A stretch of 64,000 bases of DNA from Kitasatospora sp. NBC_00458 (GCF_036013975.1 NZ_CP107904.1:5543001-5607000); one strand, 5' to 3'; numbered from the stretch's first letter, positions 7,562-16,794 are shown. Translations and numbers: made by a program. Notes: generated from the sequence alone by a model not told the origin.

Positions 7562-10561
7562 GTGGTATTCCAGATGCCGGAACGCTCAGGGCCGGGTTTC
7601 CGGCGCAGAGTAGGCCCGCCCTCCCGGCGGGCGCGGGTGCTCCTGCTGACCCTGGGAGTGCTCGCGGTCCTCTTCCTGCTGTTCGTCATGTTCGCCGGCT
7701 TCTGGACGGACTGGCTCTGGTTCAAGTCGGTCCACTACTCCTCGGTGTTCACCACCCAGCTGTGGACGAAGATCGGACTGTTCGCCGTCTTCGGCCTGCT
7801 GATGGCGGTGATCGTCGGCTTCAACGTGTGGCTCGCGCACCGGCTGCGGCCGCCGCTGTCGGCGATGTCCGTCGAGCAACAGAGCCTGGACCGGTACCGC
7901 TCGGGCCTGGCGCCGTTCAAGCGCTGGGCGCTGACCGGGATCGCGCTGGTCATCGGGCTGGTGGCGGGCGCCGCGGCCTCGGGCCAGTGGCGGACGTGGC
8001 TGCTGTGGACCAACGGGACGTCCTTCGGCGTCAAGGACCCGCAGTTCGGCATGGACGTCTCGTTCTACGCCTTCGAGCTGCCGTTCTACGAGTTCCTGCT
8101 GGGCTTCGCGTTCAGCGCGGTGATCGTCTCGCTGCTCACCTCGGTGCTGGTGCACTACCTGTACGGCGGGCTGCGGCTGCAGGGCCCGGGCCGGCGGGCG
8201 AGCGTCGGCGCGCAGGGGCACCTGGCGGTGCTGCTGGGCGTCTTCGTGCTGCTGAAGGCGGTGGCGTACTGGCTGGACCGGTACGCGCTGGCGGTGAAGA
8301 CCGGTGCGTACAAGGGCGTGTCCGGGTGGACCGGGCTGCGCTACGTGGACGCCAACGCGTTCCTGCCGGCGAAGACGATCCTGTTCTTCGTCGCGATCAT
8401 CTGCGCGGTGCTGTTCTTCCTGACCCCGATCCGCCGCACCTGGGCCCCGGCCCTGATCGGCCTCGGGCTGATGGTGCTGTCGGCGGTGCTGATCGGCGGG
8501 GTGTACCCGGCGATCGTGCAGCAGTTCCAGGTCAAGCCGAACGAGCAGGCCAAGGAGACGCCGTACATCCAGAAGAACATCGACGCGACGCGCCAGGCGT
8601 ACGGGATCGCGGACAGTGAGGTCAGCACCTACGACCCGGCGGACTCGACCAACGCGGACGCGCTGAAGCCGGACGCCCAGACCATCGCGGACATCCGGCT
8701 GCTGGACCCGAACGTGGTCGGTCCGACCTTCCAGCAGAACCAGGCGCTGCGGAAGTACTACGCCTTCCCCAAGTCGCTGGACGTCGACCGGTACGGCGAC
8801 CAGGACTCCGTGCTGGGCGTGCGCGAGCTGGACCTGAACGGCATCCAGCGGAACTGGATCAACGACCACTTCAACTACACCCACGGCTACGGCGTGATCG
8901 CCGCCAAGGGCAACCAGGTGGACGCCAACGGCAACCCCGTCTACACCGAGTCGGCGCTGCCGACCAAGGGCTCCTTCGGCGACTACCAGCAGCGCATCTA
9001 CTACGGCGAGAAGACCACGACGTACTCGATCGTCGGCGGCGGGTACCAGGACATCGACTACACCGCCGAGGACGGCACCCCGGTGCACTTCAGCTACGAC
9101 GGCGAGGGCGGCGTCGGGCTGGGCAACCCGCTGACCCGGGCCGCGTACGCGGTGAAGTTCGCCGAGCCGCAGATCCTCTACTCCAGCGCGATCCGGGACG
9201 GCGCGAAGGTCATCTACGACCGCACCCCCAAGGAGCGGGTGGAGAAGGTCGCCCCGTGGCTGTCCATCGACGCCGACCCGTACCCGGTGGTGGAGGACGG
9301 CCGGGTGGTCTGGGTGCTGGACGGCTACACCACCTCCGACGGCTACCCGTTCTCGTCCAAGACGACCCTGGGCGACGTCACCAAGGACTCGCTGACCAAC
9401 CAGCGCGGTGAGCTGCTGACCGCCGCCAACCAGGTCAACTACATCCGCAACTCGGTCAAGGCCACCGTGGACGCGTACACCGGCGAGGTGACGCTCTACC
9501 AGTGGGACGAGAACGACCCGGTGCTGAAGACCTGGATGAAGGCGTTCCCCGACACCGTCAAGGCGAAGGCCGAGATCCCGGGCTCGCTGATGCCCCACCT
9601 GCGGTACCCGCAGGACATGTTCAAGGTGCAGCGGGACCTGCTCGCCGAGTACCACATGACCGACGCCGGCGGCTTCTTCAACGGCACGGACATCTGGCAG
9701 GTGCCGACCGACCCGACCACCAACTCCAACGAGGTGCAGCCGCCGTACTACCTGACGGTCCGGATGCCCGACGCGAAGGCCGCGACGTTCTCGCTCACCA
9801 CGAGCTTCGCGCCCAACGGCCGTGACAACCTGGCCGCCTTCATGTCGGTCAGCGCCGACCCGGGACCGGACTACGGGAAGATCCGGATCGCCAAGATGCC
9901 GACCGACTCGGGGGCGCTCGGGCCGAAGCAGGTGCAGGCGAAGTTCAACTCGGACCCGCTCGTGGCCAACCAGCTCACCCTGCTGAAGACCGGCACCGAC
10001 TCCGACATCGAGTACGGCAACCTGCTGACCCTCCCGGTCGGCGGCGGCCTGCTCAACGTCGAACCGGTCTACCTGATCGGCCGCAGCGCGAAGGTGCCGG
10101 TGCTGAAGAAGGTGCTGGCGACCTACGGGAACGAGAACGCGGTCGTCGCCGTCGAGGACAACCTGGAGAAGGCGCTGGCCAAGGTGCTCGGCGGTGCGGC
10201 GGGCGGGGCGGCGGTCACGCCGACGGCGCCCGGCACCACGCCGACCAACCCGACGACGCCGACCAGCCCGACCACGCCGGGGACGACGGTCTCGCCGGAG
10301 CTGCAGAAGGCGATCGGGGACGCGGTCAAGGCGAACAACGACAGCCAGACCGCGTTCAAGAACGGCGACTGGGCGGCCTACGGGCAGGCCCAGAAGGCGC
10401 TGAGCGACGCCCTCAAGGCGATCGAGGCGGCGCAGCAGAAGCCGGCCGGCACCCCGGCACCGGCCCCGACGCCGGGGGCGGGCGCGGCTCCGACGCCGGG
10501 CGCCGCGCCGGGCACGACCCCGGCGGCCGCGCCGACGGGGACGCCGACCCCGGGCTCCTGA
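7562..10561 (+). CDS. UPF0182 family large membrane protein
   Basis: 999 aa, typical length for the actinobacterial UPF0182 family. The N-terminal third has about seven transmembrane helices (first around residues 22-45, last around 285-310), including the conserved FAGFWTDWLWFKSVHYSSVF. A large extracytoplasmic domain follows (about 330-880). Residues 880-920 are a Thr/Pro linker, then a short charged helix and an Ala/Pro/Thr tail. Function unknown. The GTG start has GAGGTG 8 nt upstream. It is monocistronic, with tRNA-fMet downstream. Confidence 0.92.
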   Translation: MVFQMPERSGPGFRRRVGPPSRRARVLLLTLGVLAVLFLLFVMFAGFWTDWLWFKSVHYSSVFTTQLWTKIGLFAVFGLLMAVIVGFNVWLAHRLRPPLSAMSVEQQSLDRYRSGLAPFKRWALTGIALVIGLVAGAAASGQWRTWLLWTNGTSFGVKDPQFGMDVSFYAFELPFYEFLLGFAFSAVIVSLLTSVLVHYLYGGLRLQGPGRRASVGAQGHLAVLLGVFVLLKAVAYWLDRYALAVKTGAYKGVSGWTGLRYVDANAFLPAKTILFFVAIICAVLFFLTPIRRTWAPALIGLGLMVLSAVLIGGVYPAIVQQFQVKPNEQAKETPYIQKNIDATRQAYGIADSEVSTYDPADSTNADALKPDAQTIADIRLLDPNVVGPTFQQNQALRKYYAFPKSLDVDRYGDQDSVLGVRELDLNGIQRNWINDHFNYTHGYGVIAAKGNQVDANGNPVYTESALPTKGSFGDYQQRIYYGEKTTTYSIVGGGYQDIDYTAEDGTPVHFSYDGEGGVGLGNPLTRAAYAVKFAEPQILYSSAIRDGAKVIYDRTPKERVEKVAPWLSIDADPYPVVEDGRVVWVLDGYTTSDGYPFSSKTTLGDVTKDSLTNQRGELLTAANQVNYIRNSVKATVDAYTGEVTLYQWDENDPVLKTWMKAFPDTVKAKAEIPGSLMPHLRYPQDMFKVQRDLLAEYHMTDAGGFFNGTDIWQVPTDPTTNSNEVQPPYYLTVRMPDAKAATFSLTTSFAPNGRDNLAAFMSVSADPGPDYGKIRIAKMPTDSGALGPKQVQAKFNSDPLVANQLTLLKTGTDSDIEYGNLLTLPVGGGLLNVEPVYLIGRSAKVPVLKKVLATYGNENAVVAVEDNLEKALAKVLGGAAGGAAVTPTAPGTTPTNPTTPTSPTTPGTTVSPELQKAIGDAVKANNDSQTAFKNGDWAAYGQAQKALSDALKAIEAAQQKPAGTPAPAPTPGAGAAPTPGAAPGTTPAAAPTGTPTPGS

Positions 10562-10617
10562 GCTGCGGCAACCGATTTCTGTCCCGCCCCGCGACCGTGC
10601 TATGGTTTGGCTACCGA

Positions 10618-10691
10618 CGCGGGGTGGAGCAGCTCGGTAGCTCGCTGGGCTCATAACCCAGAGGTCGCAGGTTCAAATCCTGTCCCCGCTA
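10618..10691 (+). tRNA. Initiator tRNA-fMet (CAT)
   Basis: 74-nt cloverleaf: acceptor CGCGGGG/CCCCGCT, anticodon loop CTCATAA (anticodon CAT), T-loop TTCAAAT. Two features mark it as the initiator, not an elongator: the C1-T72 position is unpaired, and the anticodon stem CTGGG/CCCAG contributes three consecutive G-C pairs next to the loop. CCA is not encoded. A TATGGT hexamer at 10601-10606 is a plausible -10 box. Confidence 0.95.
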
Positions 10692-10702
10692 CTCAGTAGC
10701 GA

Positions 10703-10734
10703 AGAGGCCCGGAGGATTCGTCCTCCGGGCCTCT
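10703..10734 (+). terminator. Strong intrinsic terminator after tRNA-fMet
   Basis: Perfect 14-bp stem (10703-10716 with 10721-10734) capped by a TTCG tetraloop and followed by a T-rich run (GACGTTTTTT), a textbook factor-independent terminator 11 nt after the tRNA. Confidence 0.93.
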
Positions 10735-10743
10735 GACGTTTTT

Positions 10744-11075
10744 CCGGCCGGGCCGCGGGGGCCGCTCCGGTACCATCGAGCGTCGCCAAGGACGACGGCA
10801 GCGGGGTTTGCGGGGCGCAAGTGTCGGGAAATCGACAAAGCGCCGAAGCAATCTCGTCGGCTTCGGGTCCGCCCCGCCGAAATCGGCCGGGGCAGGTGTA
10901 CGCGGGTTGCGGGTGATGCGACGATGGGACACATGGGGGACGTTGCACGGCTGCTGACCGGCCGTCCGATCCGACGCGCCCCCTGGGGGTGCCTCCGGCC
11001 GAAGGCCGGGGGACGGTCCCCCCGGTCCGCGACCGGGGAAGGATGCCGCGACACTCTGGGGGAGCGGGAGTCGGC
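10744..11075. other. Gene-free gap before the Sel1/TPR gene
   Basis: About 330 bp without a convincing reading frame. It contains a small hairpin near 10993-11010 (CCGGCC-GAA-GGCCGG) and otherwise looks like leader and promoter sequence for the repeat protein at 11076. No recognisable operator. Confidence 0.5.
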
Positions 11076-13046
11076 ATGAGGCTGATCGGCAAGAACGGGG
11101 CGGGAACGGGACCGGCGACCACCGAGGTGGACACCGAGGCCTGGGCGGAGAGCCCCGAGCGGAACCCGGGTGCCCTGCCCGCCCAGCGCACCAGCGGCCT
11201 GACGGAACGCCGGCCGGAGTCCGGCTACGGCCCGGACAGCCTGGTGCACGTCCCCACCAGCCGGTTCACCGCCGGGATCGGCCCGTACGGGGCGCTCGCC
11301 GAGCAGGCCGACCAGGGGGAGGGCGCCGGCGACCGGGCCGGCTTCGACACCGCGAGCTTCGAGAGCGCGCTGGCCGCCCGCGAGCAGGCCGCGCTGGAGT
11401 CCCGGCACCGGCAGGCCGCCGACGCCGGCGACCCGGACGCCGCCGGCCGCCTCGGCACCCTGCTGCTGCGCCGCGGCGACCTGGAGGACGCCGAGCCGTA
11501 CCTGCGCGCCGCCGCCGCGGCGGGGCTGCGCTCGGCCGCCAACAACCTCGGCGTGCTGCTGCACCAGCAGGGCCACCGGGCCGAGGCGGCCCAGTGGTGG
11601 CGGCAGGCGGCGGTGGCCGGCAGCGCGCCCGCCGCGCACGCGCTCGGCCTGCAACTGCGCGACCAGGGCGAGGAGGAGGCGGCCGAGTACTGGCTGCACT
11701 TCGCCGCCGACCACGGGCACCCGCTGGGCGCCTACGCACTGGGCGACCTGATGGAGCACCGCCGCGACGTGCGCGCCGAGCGGTGGTTCAAGGTGTCCGC
11801 CGACGCCGGCCACCGCGAGGCCGCCTACCGGCTGGCCCGGATGCGGGAGGCCGCCGGGGACAAGGAGACCGCGGAGGCCTGGTACCGGATCGCGGCCGCC
11901 CGCAGCCACGCCCGGGCGGCGCTGCGCCTCGGCGTGCTGCTGGAGGAGCGGGCCGGCGGGGACCACGCGCTGCTGGAGGAGGCCGCCCGCTGGTACCGGC
12001 AGTCGGCGCAGAACGGCGAACCGCGGGCCGCGTGCGCGCTGGGCTTCCTGCTGCGCGACTCCGGGGAGCTCGGCGCGGCCGCCGACTGGTGGCAGGAGGC
12101 GGCCGAGGCGGGGGACGGCAACGCCGCCAACGCGCTCGGGGCGCTGCACGCCTCGCGCGGCGAGGCCGCCGCGGCGGAGCGCTGGTACCGCAGCGCCCTG
12201 GAGGCCGGGGACCAGAACGGCGCCTTCAACCTGGGGCTGCTGTGCGCCGGTGCGGGCCGCGACCAGCAGGCCGAGCAGTGGTACCGCCGGGCCGCGTACG
12301 CCGGGCACCGGGAGGCGTGCAACGCGCTGGCCGTGGTGCTGCTGCAGCGCGGCGACGAGTCGGGCGCCGAACCGTGGTTCTCCAAGGCCGCCGAGGCGGG
12401 CAGCGTGGACGGCGCGTTCAACCTGGGCGTGCTGCACGCCGGGCGCGGTGAGCAGCAGCAGGCCCAGGAGTGGTACGCGCGGGCCGCCGCGGAGGGGCAC
12501 GGCGAGGCGGCGCTGCAGCTGGCGGTGGTGCAGGAGCAGCGCGGCAACCTCGCCGGCGCGCTGGAGCGCTACCGGCAGGCGGCGGCGGGCGGGTCGGCGG
12601 AGGGGTCGTTCCGGCTGGCCTCGGTGCTGGACCGGCGCGGCGACTCGGACGCGGAGGCCGAGCACTGGTACGCGGTGGCGGCCGACGCCGGGCACCGGCG
12701 GGCGCAGGTGCGGATGGGCGTCCGGGCGGCCGAGCGGGGGGCCCTGGAGATCGCCGAGAGCTGGTACCGGCGGGCGGCGGAGGCGGGCAGCCGCAGCGCC
12801 GCGTTCAACCTGGGGCTGCTGCTGGCCCGGCAGGACAGCGAGGCCGAGGCGATGCTCTGGTACACCCGGGCGGCGGACGCCGGGCACGGGCGGGCGGCGC
12901 TGCGGCTCGCGCTGCTGGCGTTGCGCCGGGGGGAGCCGGTGCAGGCGGAGAACTGGTGCCGGCGGGCGGCGGACTACGGCCCGGCGGAGGTGGCCGAGCG
13001 GGCGGGCCGGCTGCTGGGCGCGCTGCACGCGGAACTGAGCGCGTAG
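11076..13046 (+). CDS. Sel1/TPR-like repeat protein
   Basis: 656 aa. Residues 1-95 are flexible; from about 100 to the end the protein is a solenoid of some fifteen repeats of about 36 residues with the Sel1-like pattern A-x-x-G-x-x-x-A-x-x-x-L-G-x-L-L (for example AAEAGDGNAANALGAL, AADAGHGRAALRLALL), each carrying AExWYRxAA. Such solenoids are protein-interaction scaffolds; partners cannot be inferred. The ATG at 11076 was preferred over an in-frame start at 10989 because it has GGGAG 7 nt upstream and the extension looks non-coding. Confidence 0.85.
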   Translation: MRLIGKNGAGTGPATTEVDTEAWAESPERNPGALPAQRTSGLTERRPESGYGPDSLVHVPTSRFTAGIGPYGALAEQADQGEGAGDRAGFDTASFESALAAREQAALESRHRQAADAGDPDAAGRLGTLLLRRGDLEDAEPYLRAAAAAGLRSAANNLGVLLHQQGHRAEAAQWWRQAAVAGSAPAAHALGLQLRDQGEEEAAEYWLHFAADHGHPLGAYALGDLMEHRRDVRAERWFKVSADAGHREAAYRLARMREAAGDKETAEAWYRIAAARSHARAALRLGVLLEERAGGDHALLEEAARWYRQSAQNGEPRAACALGFLLRDSGELGAAADWWQEAAEAGDGNAANALGALHASRGEAAAAERWYRSALEAGDQNGAFNLGLLCAGAGRDQQAEQWYRRAAYAGHREACNALAVVLLQRGDESGAEPWFSKAAEAGSVDGAFNLGVLHAGRGEQQQAQEWYARAAAEGHGEAALQLAVVQEQRGNLAGALERYRQAAAGGSAEGSFRLASVLDRRGDSDAEAEHWYAVAADAGHRRAQVRMGVRAAERGALEIAESWYRRAAEAGSRSAAFNLGLLLARQDSEAEAMLWYTRAADAGHGRAALRLALLALRRGEPVQAENWCRRAADYGPAEVAERAGRLLGALHAELSA

Positions 13047-13175
13047 CGGGTCGGACGTCGGGGCGCGGACGCCGGGGTGCGGACGTCGGTCGGCGCGGAC
13101 GTCGGGGCCAGGACCTCGCGGGTCACGGGGCGCCGGCCGTGCGGTGGGGGCGCGGGGTGGCGCGCGCCCGTCCGG

Positions 13176-13595
13176 TCACGGCCGGTTCGTACAGTCCGGG
13201 CAGAGGCCGCGGTAGGTGATCTCGGCACCGGAGACGGTGAAGCCGAAGCGCTCGGAGGCGGGCAGCGCGGCCAGCGGGTCGCCCATCGGGTGGACGTCGC
13301 GGATGGCGCCGCACCCGGAGCAGACCAGGTGCTGGTGGGCGTGGTGGGCGTTGGGGTCGTACCGCTTGGCGCGGCCGTCGGTGGCGACCTCCAACACCTC
13401 GCCGAGGCAGACGAGTTCGCCCAGCGTGTTGTAGACGGTCGCCCGGCTTATCTCGGGCAGCCGCTCCACGGCGCGGGCGTGCACCTCGTCGGCGGTGAGG
13501 TGCACGTGTTCTCCGTCGAGGACCTCGGCCACGACCCGGCGCTGCGAGGTCAGCCGCCATCCACGTCCGCGAAGCCGTTCCAGCAGGTCACTCAT
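13176..13595 (-). CDS. catR: CatR: Fur/PerR-family peroxide-responsive repressor
   Basis: 139 aa, normal length for Fur-family regulators. An N-terminal winged helix (LLERLRGRGWRLTSQRRVVAEVL, SRATVYNTLGEL) precedes a dimerisation and metal-binding domain with HHAHQHLVCSGCGAI and a second CxxC at the C-terminus (LCPDCT), a structural zinc site. It is divergent from a catalase gene, the arrangement of Streptomyces catR-catA, where CatR represses catalase until oxidised by peroxide. The ATG at 13595 was preferred over an in-frame start at 13646, which would run across the operator. Confidence 0.9.
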   Translation of the reverse strand: MSDLLERLRGRGWRLTSQRRVVAEVLDGEHVHLTADEVHARAVERLPEISRATVYNTLGELVCLGEVLEVATDGRAKRYDPNAHHAHQHLVCSGCGAIRDVHPMGDPLAALPASERFGFTVSGAEITYRGLCPDCTNRP

Positions 13596-13619
13596 GGGTA
13601 CAGGGTAAGTGACCTCCTG

Positions 13620-13661
13620 GACTGGTTCCAGTCTTGACTTGGACAAAGTCCAAGTTAGGAT
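13620..13661 (+). promoter_or_regulatory. catA promoter with embedded CatR/Fur-type operator
   Basis: -35 TTGACT (13634-13639) and -10 TAGGAT (13656-13661) are separated by 16 nt. An 8-bp perfect inverted repeat, ACTTGGAC-AAA-GTCCAAGT (13637-13655), fills the spacer, so a bound repressor would block RNA polymerase. A second perfect repeat, GACTGG-TT-CCAGTC (13620-13633), sits immediately upstream, toward catR, and could serve autoregulation. Confidence 0.8.
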
Positions 13662-13699
13662 CGAGTCATAACGACCGGATCACGCGGAGGCACCCTCTT

Positions 13700-15178
13700 A
13701 TGACTACCCAGGACGAGCTGCGCCCCACCCTCACCACGGAGGCGGGTGCCCCCGTCGCCGACAACCAGAACACCGAGACCGCCGGTGTCGGCGGTCCGGC
13801 GTTGATCCAGGACCAGCAGCTGTTCGAGAAGCTCGCGCACTTCAACCGGGAGCGCATCCCGGAGCGCGTGGTGCACGCCCGCGGCGCGGCCGCCTACGGC
13901 ACCTTCACGGTGACCGCCGACGTGACCGGCTACACCCGGGCCGCGTTCCTCGCCGAGGTCGGCAAGCAGACCGAGACCTTCCTGCGGTTCTCCACCGTGG
14001 CCGGCAACCTCGGCTCGGCCGACGCCGTGCGCGACCCGCGCGGCTTCGCGCTGAAGTTCTACACCGAGGAGGGCAACTACGACCTCGTCGGCAACAACAC
14101 CCCGGTGTTCTTCATCAAGGACGCCACCAAGTTCCCGGACTTCATCCACACCCAGAAGCGCGACCCGTACACCGGCTCCCAGGAGGCGGACAACGTCTGG
14201 GACTTCTGGGGCCTGTCGCCCGAGGCCACCCACCAGGTGACCTGGCTGTTCGGCGACCGCGGCATCCCGGCCTCCTACCGGCACCTCGACGGCTTCGGCT
14301 CGCACACCTACCAGTGGCAGAACGAGGCCGGCGAGTACTTCTGGGTCAAGTACCACTTCAAGACCGACCAGGGCATCAAGAACCTTACGTCCGAGGAGGC
14401 GGCCAAGCTCGCGGGCGAGGACCCGGACAGCCACCAGCGCGACCTGCGCGAGGCCATCGAGCGCGGCGAGTACCCCACCTGGACGGTCAGCGTCCAGATC
14501 ATGCCGGCGGCCGACGCGGCGGACTACCGCTTCAACCCCTTCGACCTCACCAAGGTCTGGCCGCACGCCGACTACCCGCTGGTCGAGTTCGGCAAGCTGG
14601 AGCTCAACCGCAACCCCGACAACGTCTTCGCCGAGGTCGAGCAGTCGATCTTCTCGCCGTCGCACTTCGTGCCCGGCATCGGCCCGTCCCCCGACAAGAT
14701 GCTGCAGGGCCGCCTCTTCGCCTACGCGGACGCCCACCGCTACCGCGTCGGCATCAATGCCGACCACCTGCCGGTCAACCGCCCGCACGCCACCGAGGCG
14801 CTCAACAACAGCCGCGACGGCCACCTTTACGACGGCCGCCACGGCCGCCGGAAGAACTACGAGCCGAACAGCTTCGGCGGTCCGGTGCAGACCGGCCGCC
14901 CGCTCTGGGCGCCGACCCCCGTCAGCGGTGCCACCGGCACCTACGACGCCCACTCGCACGCCGAGGACAACGACTTCGTGCAGGCGGGCAACCTCTACCG
15001 GCTGATCGGCGAGGACGAGAAGCAGCGGCTGATCGCCAACCTGGCCGGCTTCATCGCCAAGGTCTCGGCCGACCGCGACGACATCGTCGAGCGCGCGGTC
15101 GAGAACTTCCGCAAGGCCGACGCCGACTACGGTCAGCGCCTTGAGGCCGCGGTGCGGGAGCTGCGCAAGCAGAAGTGA
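13700..15178 (+). CDS. catA: Monofunctional haem catalase
   Basis: 492 aa, small-subunit clade length. Disproportionates hydrogen peroxide to water and oxygen in the cytoplasm. The distal histidine is H59 (ERVVHARGAAAYG), the catalytic asparagine lies in LVGNNTPVFF (132/133) and the proximal haem-ligand tyrosine is Y342 (RLFAYADAHRYR). The ATG at 13700 has GGAGG at 13686-13690; upstream in-frame codons lie inside the promoter. Divergent from catR and expected to be peroxide-induced through the operator at 13637-13655. Confidence 0.95.
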   Translation: MTTQDELRPTLTTEAGAPVADNQNTETAGVGGPALIQDQQLFEKLAHFNRERIPERVVHARGAAAYGTFTVTADVTGYTRAAFLAEVGKQTETFLRFSTVAGNLGSADAVRDPRGFALKFYTEEGNYDLVGNNTPVFFIKDATKFPDFIHTQKRDPYTGSQEADNVWDFWGLSPEATHQVTWLFGDRGIPASYRHLDGFGSHTYQWQNEAGEYFWVKYHFKTDQGIKNLTSEEAAKLAGEDPDSHQRDLREAIERGEYPTWTVSVQIMPAADAADYRFNPFDLTKVWPHADYPLVEFGKLELNRNPDNVFAEVEQSIFSPSHFVPGIGPSPDKMLQGRLFAYADAHRYRVGINADHLPVNRPHATEALNNSRDGHLYDGRHGRRKNYEPNSFGGPVQTGRPLWAPTPVSGATGTYDAHSHAEDNDFVQAGNLYRLIGEDEKQRLIANLAGFIAKVSADRDDIVERAVENFRKADADYGQRLEAAVRELRKQK

Positions 15179-15198
15179 CGTCGCGCCCCCGATGAGCA

Positions 15199-15240
15199 GC
15201 GGGCCCGTCCCGACCGGAGCACCGGTCGGAACGGGCCCGC
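15199..15240. terminator. Terminator between catalase and hisN
   Basis: A 19-bp stem with a single mismatch (15199-15217 with 15222-15240) and loop AGCA lies 20 nt after the catalase stop and 28 nt before the convergent hisN stop, so it can act on both strands. Confidence 0.85.
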
Positions 15241-15267
15241 ACCCATGTCAGGGGGGACCGCCGGGGA

Positions 15268-16065
15268 TCACACGCTCAGCCGGCGCAGGGTCTCCTCGTG
15301 CAGCAGGCCGTTGGAGGCGACCGCGTCGGCGCCGCCCGGGCCGGGGACGCCGTCCAGGCCGGTGAAGCGGCCGCCGGCCTCCTCGACGATGATGCAGTTG
15401 GCCGCCATGTCCCACAGCGACAGCTCCGGCTCGGCCGCGATGTCCACCGCGCCCTCGGCGACCATCATGTACGACCAGAAGTCGCCGTAGGCACGGGTGC
15501 GCCAGCAGGCCCGGGTGAGGTCGAGGAACGGGTCGAGGCGGCCCCGCTCCTCCCAGCCGGAGAGCGAGGAGTAGGAGAAGGAGGCGTCCGCCATCCGCGA
15601 GACGCCGGAGACCTGGATCCGGCTCGCCTTGGCCAGGCTGCGGCCGGCGTACGCGCCGAGGTCCTTGGCGGCCCACCAGCGGCGGTTCAGCGCGGGGGCC
15701 GAGACCATGCCGACGACCGGCCGCTCGACGCCGTCCGGGCCGTCCTCCAGCAGGGCGATCAGGGTGGCCCAGACCGGCACGCCGCGGATGTAGTTCTTGG
15801 TGCCGTCGATCGGGTCGATCACCCAGCGGCGCGGGCCCGAGCCCTGGAGGCCGAACTCCTCGCCGAGCACCGCGTCGCGCGGACGGGCCCGCTGGAGGAC
15901 GCTGCGCACCAGCTCCTCGGCGGCTTTGTCGGCGTCGCTGACGGGGGTGAGGTCGGGCTTGGTCTCGACCCGCAGGTCGAGTGCGCGGAAGCGCTCCAGG
16001 GTGACCGAGTCGGCCGAGTCGGCGAGGACGTGGGCGAGTCGGAGGTCGTCGTGGTAGTCGGCCAT
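15268..16065 (-). CDS. hisN: Histidinol-phosphatase HisN (inositol monophosphatase fold)
   Basis: 265 aa. Hydrolyses L-histidinol phosphate to histidinol in histidine synthesis; actinobacteria use this IMPase-type enzyme. Metal-site motifs are visible: GEEFG, WVIDPIDGTKNYIRGVPVW (the DPIDGT motif) and the C-terminal ELSLWDMAANCIIVEEAGG. The close fit to HisN (DxDGTKNYxRGxPxW) favours this over inositol-1-phosphatase or CysQ. ATG start, no neighbouring his genes. Confidence 0.88.
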   Translation of the reverse strand: MADYHDDLRLAHVLADSADSVTLERFRALDLRVETKPDLTPVSDADKAAEELVRSVLQRARPRDAVLGEEFGLQGSGPRRWVIDPIDGTKNYIRGVPVWATLIALLEDGPDGVERPVVGMVSAPALNRRWWAAKDLGAYAGRSLAKASRIQVSGVSRMADASFSYSSLSGWEERGRLDPFLDLTRACWRTRAYGDFWSYMMVAEGAVDIAAEPELSLWDMAANCIIVEEAGGRFTGLDGVPGPGGADAVASNGLLHEETLRRLSV

Positions 16066-16179
16066 GTCCGAAACCCTAGCGAGCCCACCCCGATCGGGAC
16101 AGTCGGGCTCGCGGACCGGGCGGTCGCGGCCGGTCGGGCGCCAGCCCTCCGGAGCAGGTGGGGGGCACGCCGCCGGCCC

Positions 16180-16466
16180 CGAGCCCTACGGCACGCGTCG
16201 GCCCCGAGGGCCCCGGCCGTGCACCGGGCCCGCTCCGAGCCACTCGGCACCCGCCCGCCCCGCCGACCCCGGTCGTGCACCGGACCCGCTCCGAGCCCTA
16301 CGGCACCCGCCCGCCCCGCCGACCCCGGCCGTGCACCGAACCCGCCCCGAGCCGAAGGGCCGCGCCGGTGCCGAAAGGAAGAGCGCGAGGAGGCCGCGAG
16401 GAACGAGCGGCATCGGAGCGCCGACCGTCGGCACCGGATCAAAGCGGCCCGGAGGCGAGCGGGCGA
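16180..16466. repeat. Left arm of a large inverted repeat, with 56-bp tandem units
   Basis: Positions 16347-16466 are the reverse complement of 19381-19500 with one mismatch in 120 bp (16379). Further left the match continues at lower identity. Positions 16180-16347 consist of three 56-bp tandem units (starts 16180, 16236, 16292, a truncated fourth at 16348), each beginning CGAGCC. The repeat ends 4 nt before the sugE stop codon. No reading frame here looks coding. The rest of the gap (16066-16179) holds only hisN upstream sequence. Confidence 0.9.
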
Positions 16467-16470
16467 AGAA

Positions 16471-16794
16471 TCAGTGCGCGGAGCCGCTGAGCTGGAGGCC
16501 GATCACTCCGGCGATCACCAGGGAGATGGAGACCAGCTTGAGCACCGAGGTGGTCTCGTCCAGGAAGAGCATGCCGTAGATCGCGGTGCCGGCCGCGCCG
16601 ATGCCGGTCCACACCGCGTACGCGGGGCCGACCGGGAGGGTCTTCAGGGAGATGGTGAGCAGGCCGAAGCTGCCGAGGGCGAAGACGCAGAAGCTGATGG
16701 TGGGCCAGAGCTTGGTGAAGCCTTCACTGAGCTTGAGGTTGATCGCGAAGCCGGTCTCCAGGAGGCCGGCGAGGATCACCAGGGCCCATGCCAT
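16471..16794 (-). CDS. sugE: SugE/Gdx-type SMR transporter (guanidinium exporter-like)
   Basis: 107 aa with four transmembrane helices, standard for the small multidrug resistance family. The conserved glutamate of helix 1 is in ILAGLLETGFAINLK, and the motif LPVGPAYAVWTGIGAAG matches the SugE/Gdx subgroup, whose known members export guanidinium, more than drug-exporting EmrE. Works as a dimer in the inner membrane. ATG at 16794 has GGGAGAG upstream; an in-frame ATG at 16878 adds only charged residues. It follows rsgA on the same strand after 138 bp. Its stop is 4 nt from the inverted repeat. Confidence 0.88.
   Translation of the reverse strand: MAWALVILAGLLETGFAINLKLSEGFTKLWPTISFCVFALGSFGLLTISLKTLPVGPAYAVWTGIGAAGTAIYGMLFLDETTSVLKLVSISLVIAGVIGLQLSGSAH

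Noticed and set aside
10618..10734. tRNA-fMet as an integration site for a mobile element
   Set aside because: No integrase, no repeated tRNA 3' end and no atypical DNA downstream; a normal terminator follows.
16180..16403. Regular 56-bp repeats as a CRISPR array
   Set aside because: The units are contiguous with no unique spacers, and no cas gene is near.
16158..16490. Arg/Pro-rich open reading frame across the left repeat arm
   Set aside because: Its peptide only mirrors the repeat DNA, matches the same DNA read elsewhere in the inverted copy, and has no start signal or protein-like composition.
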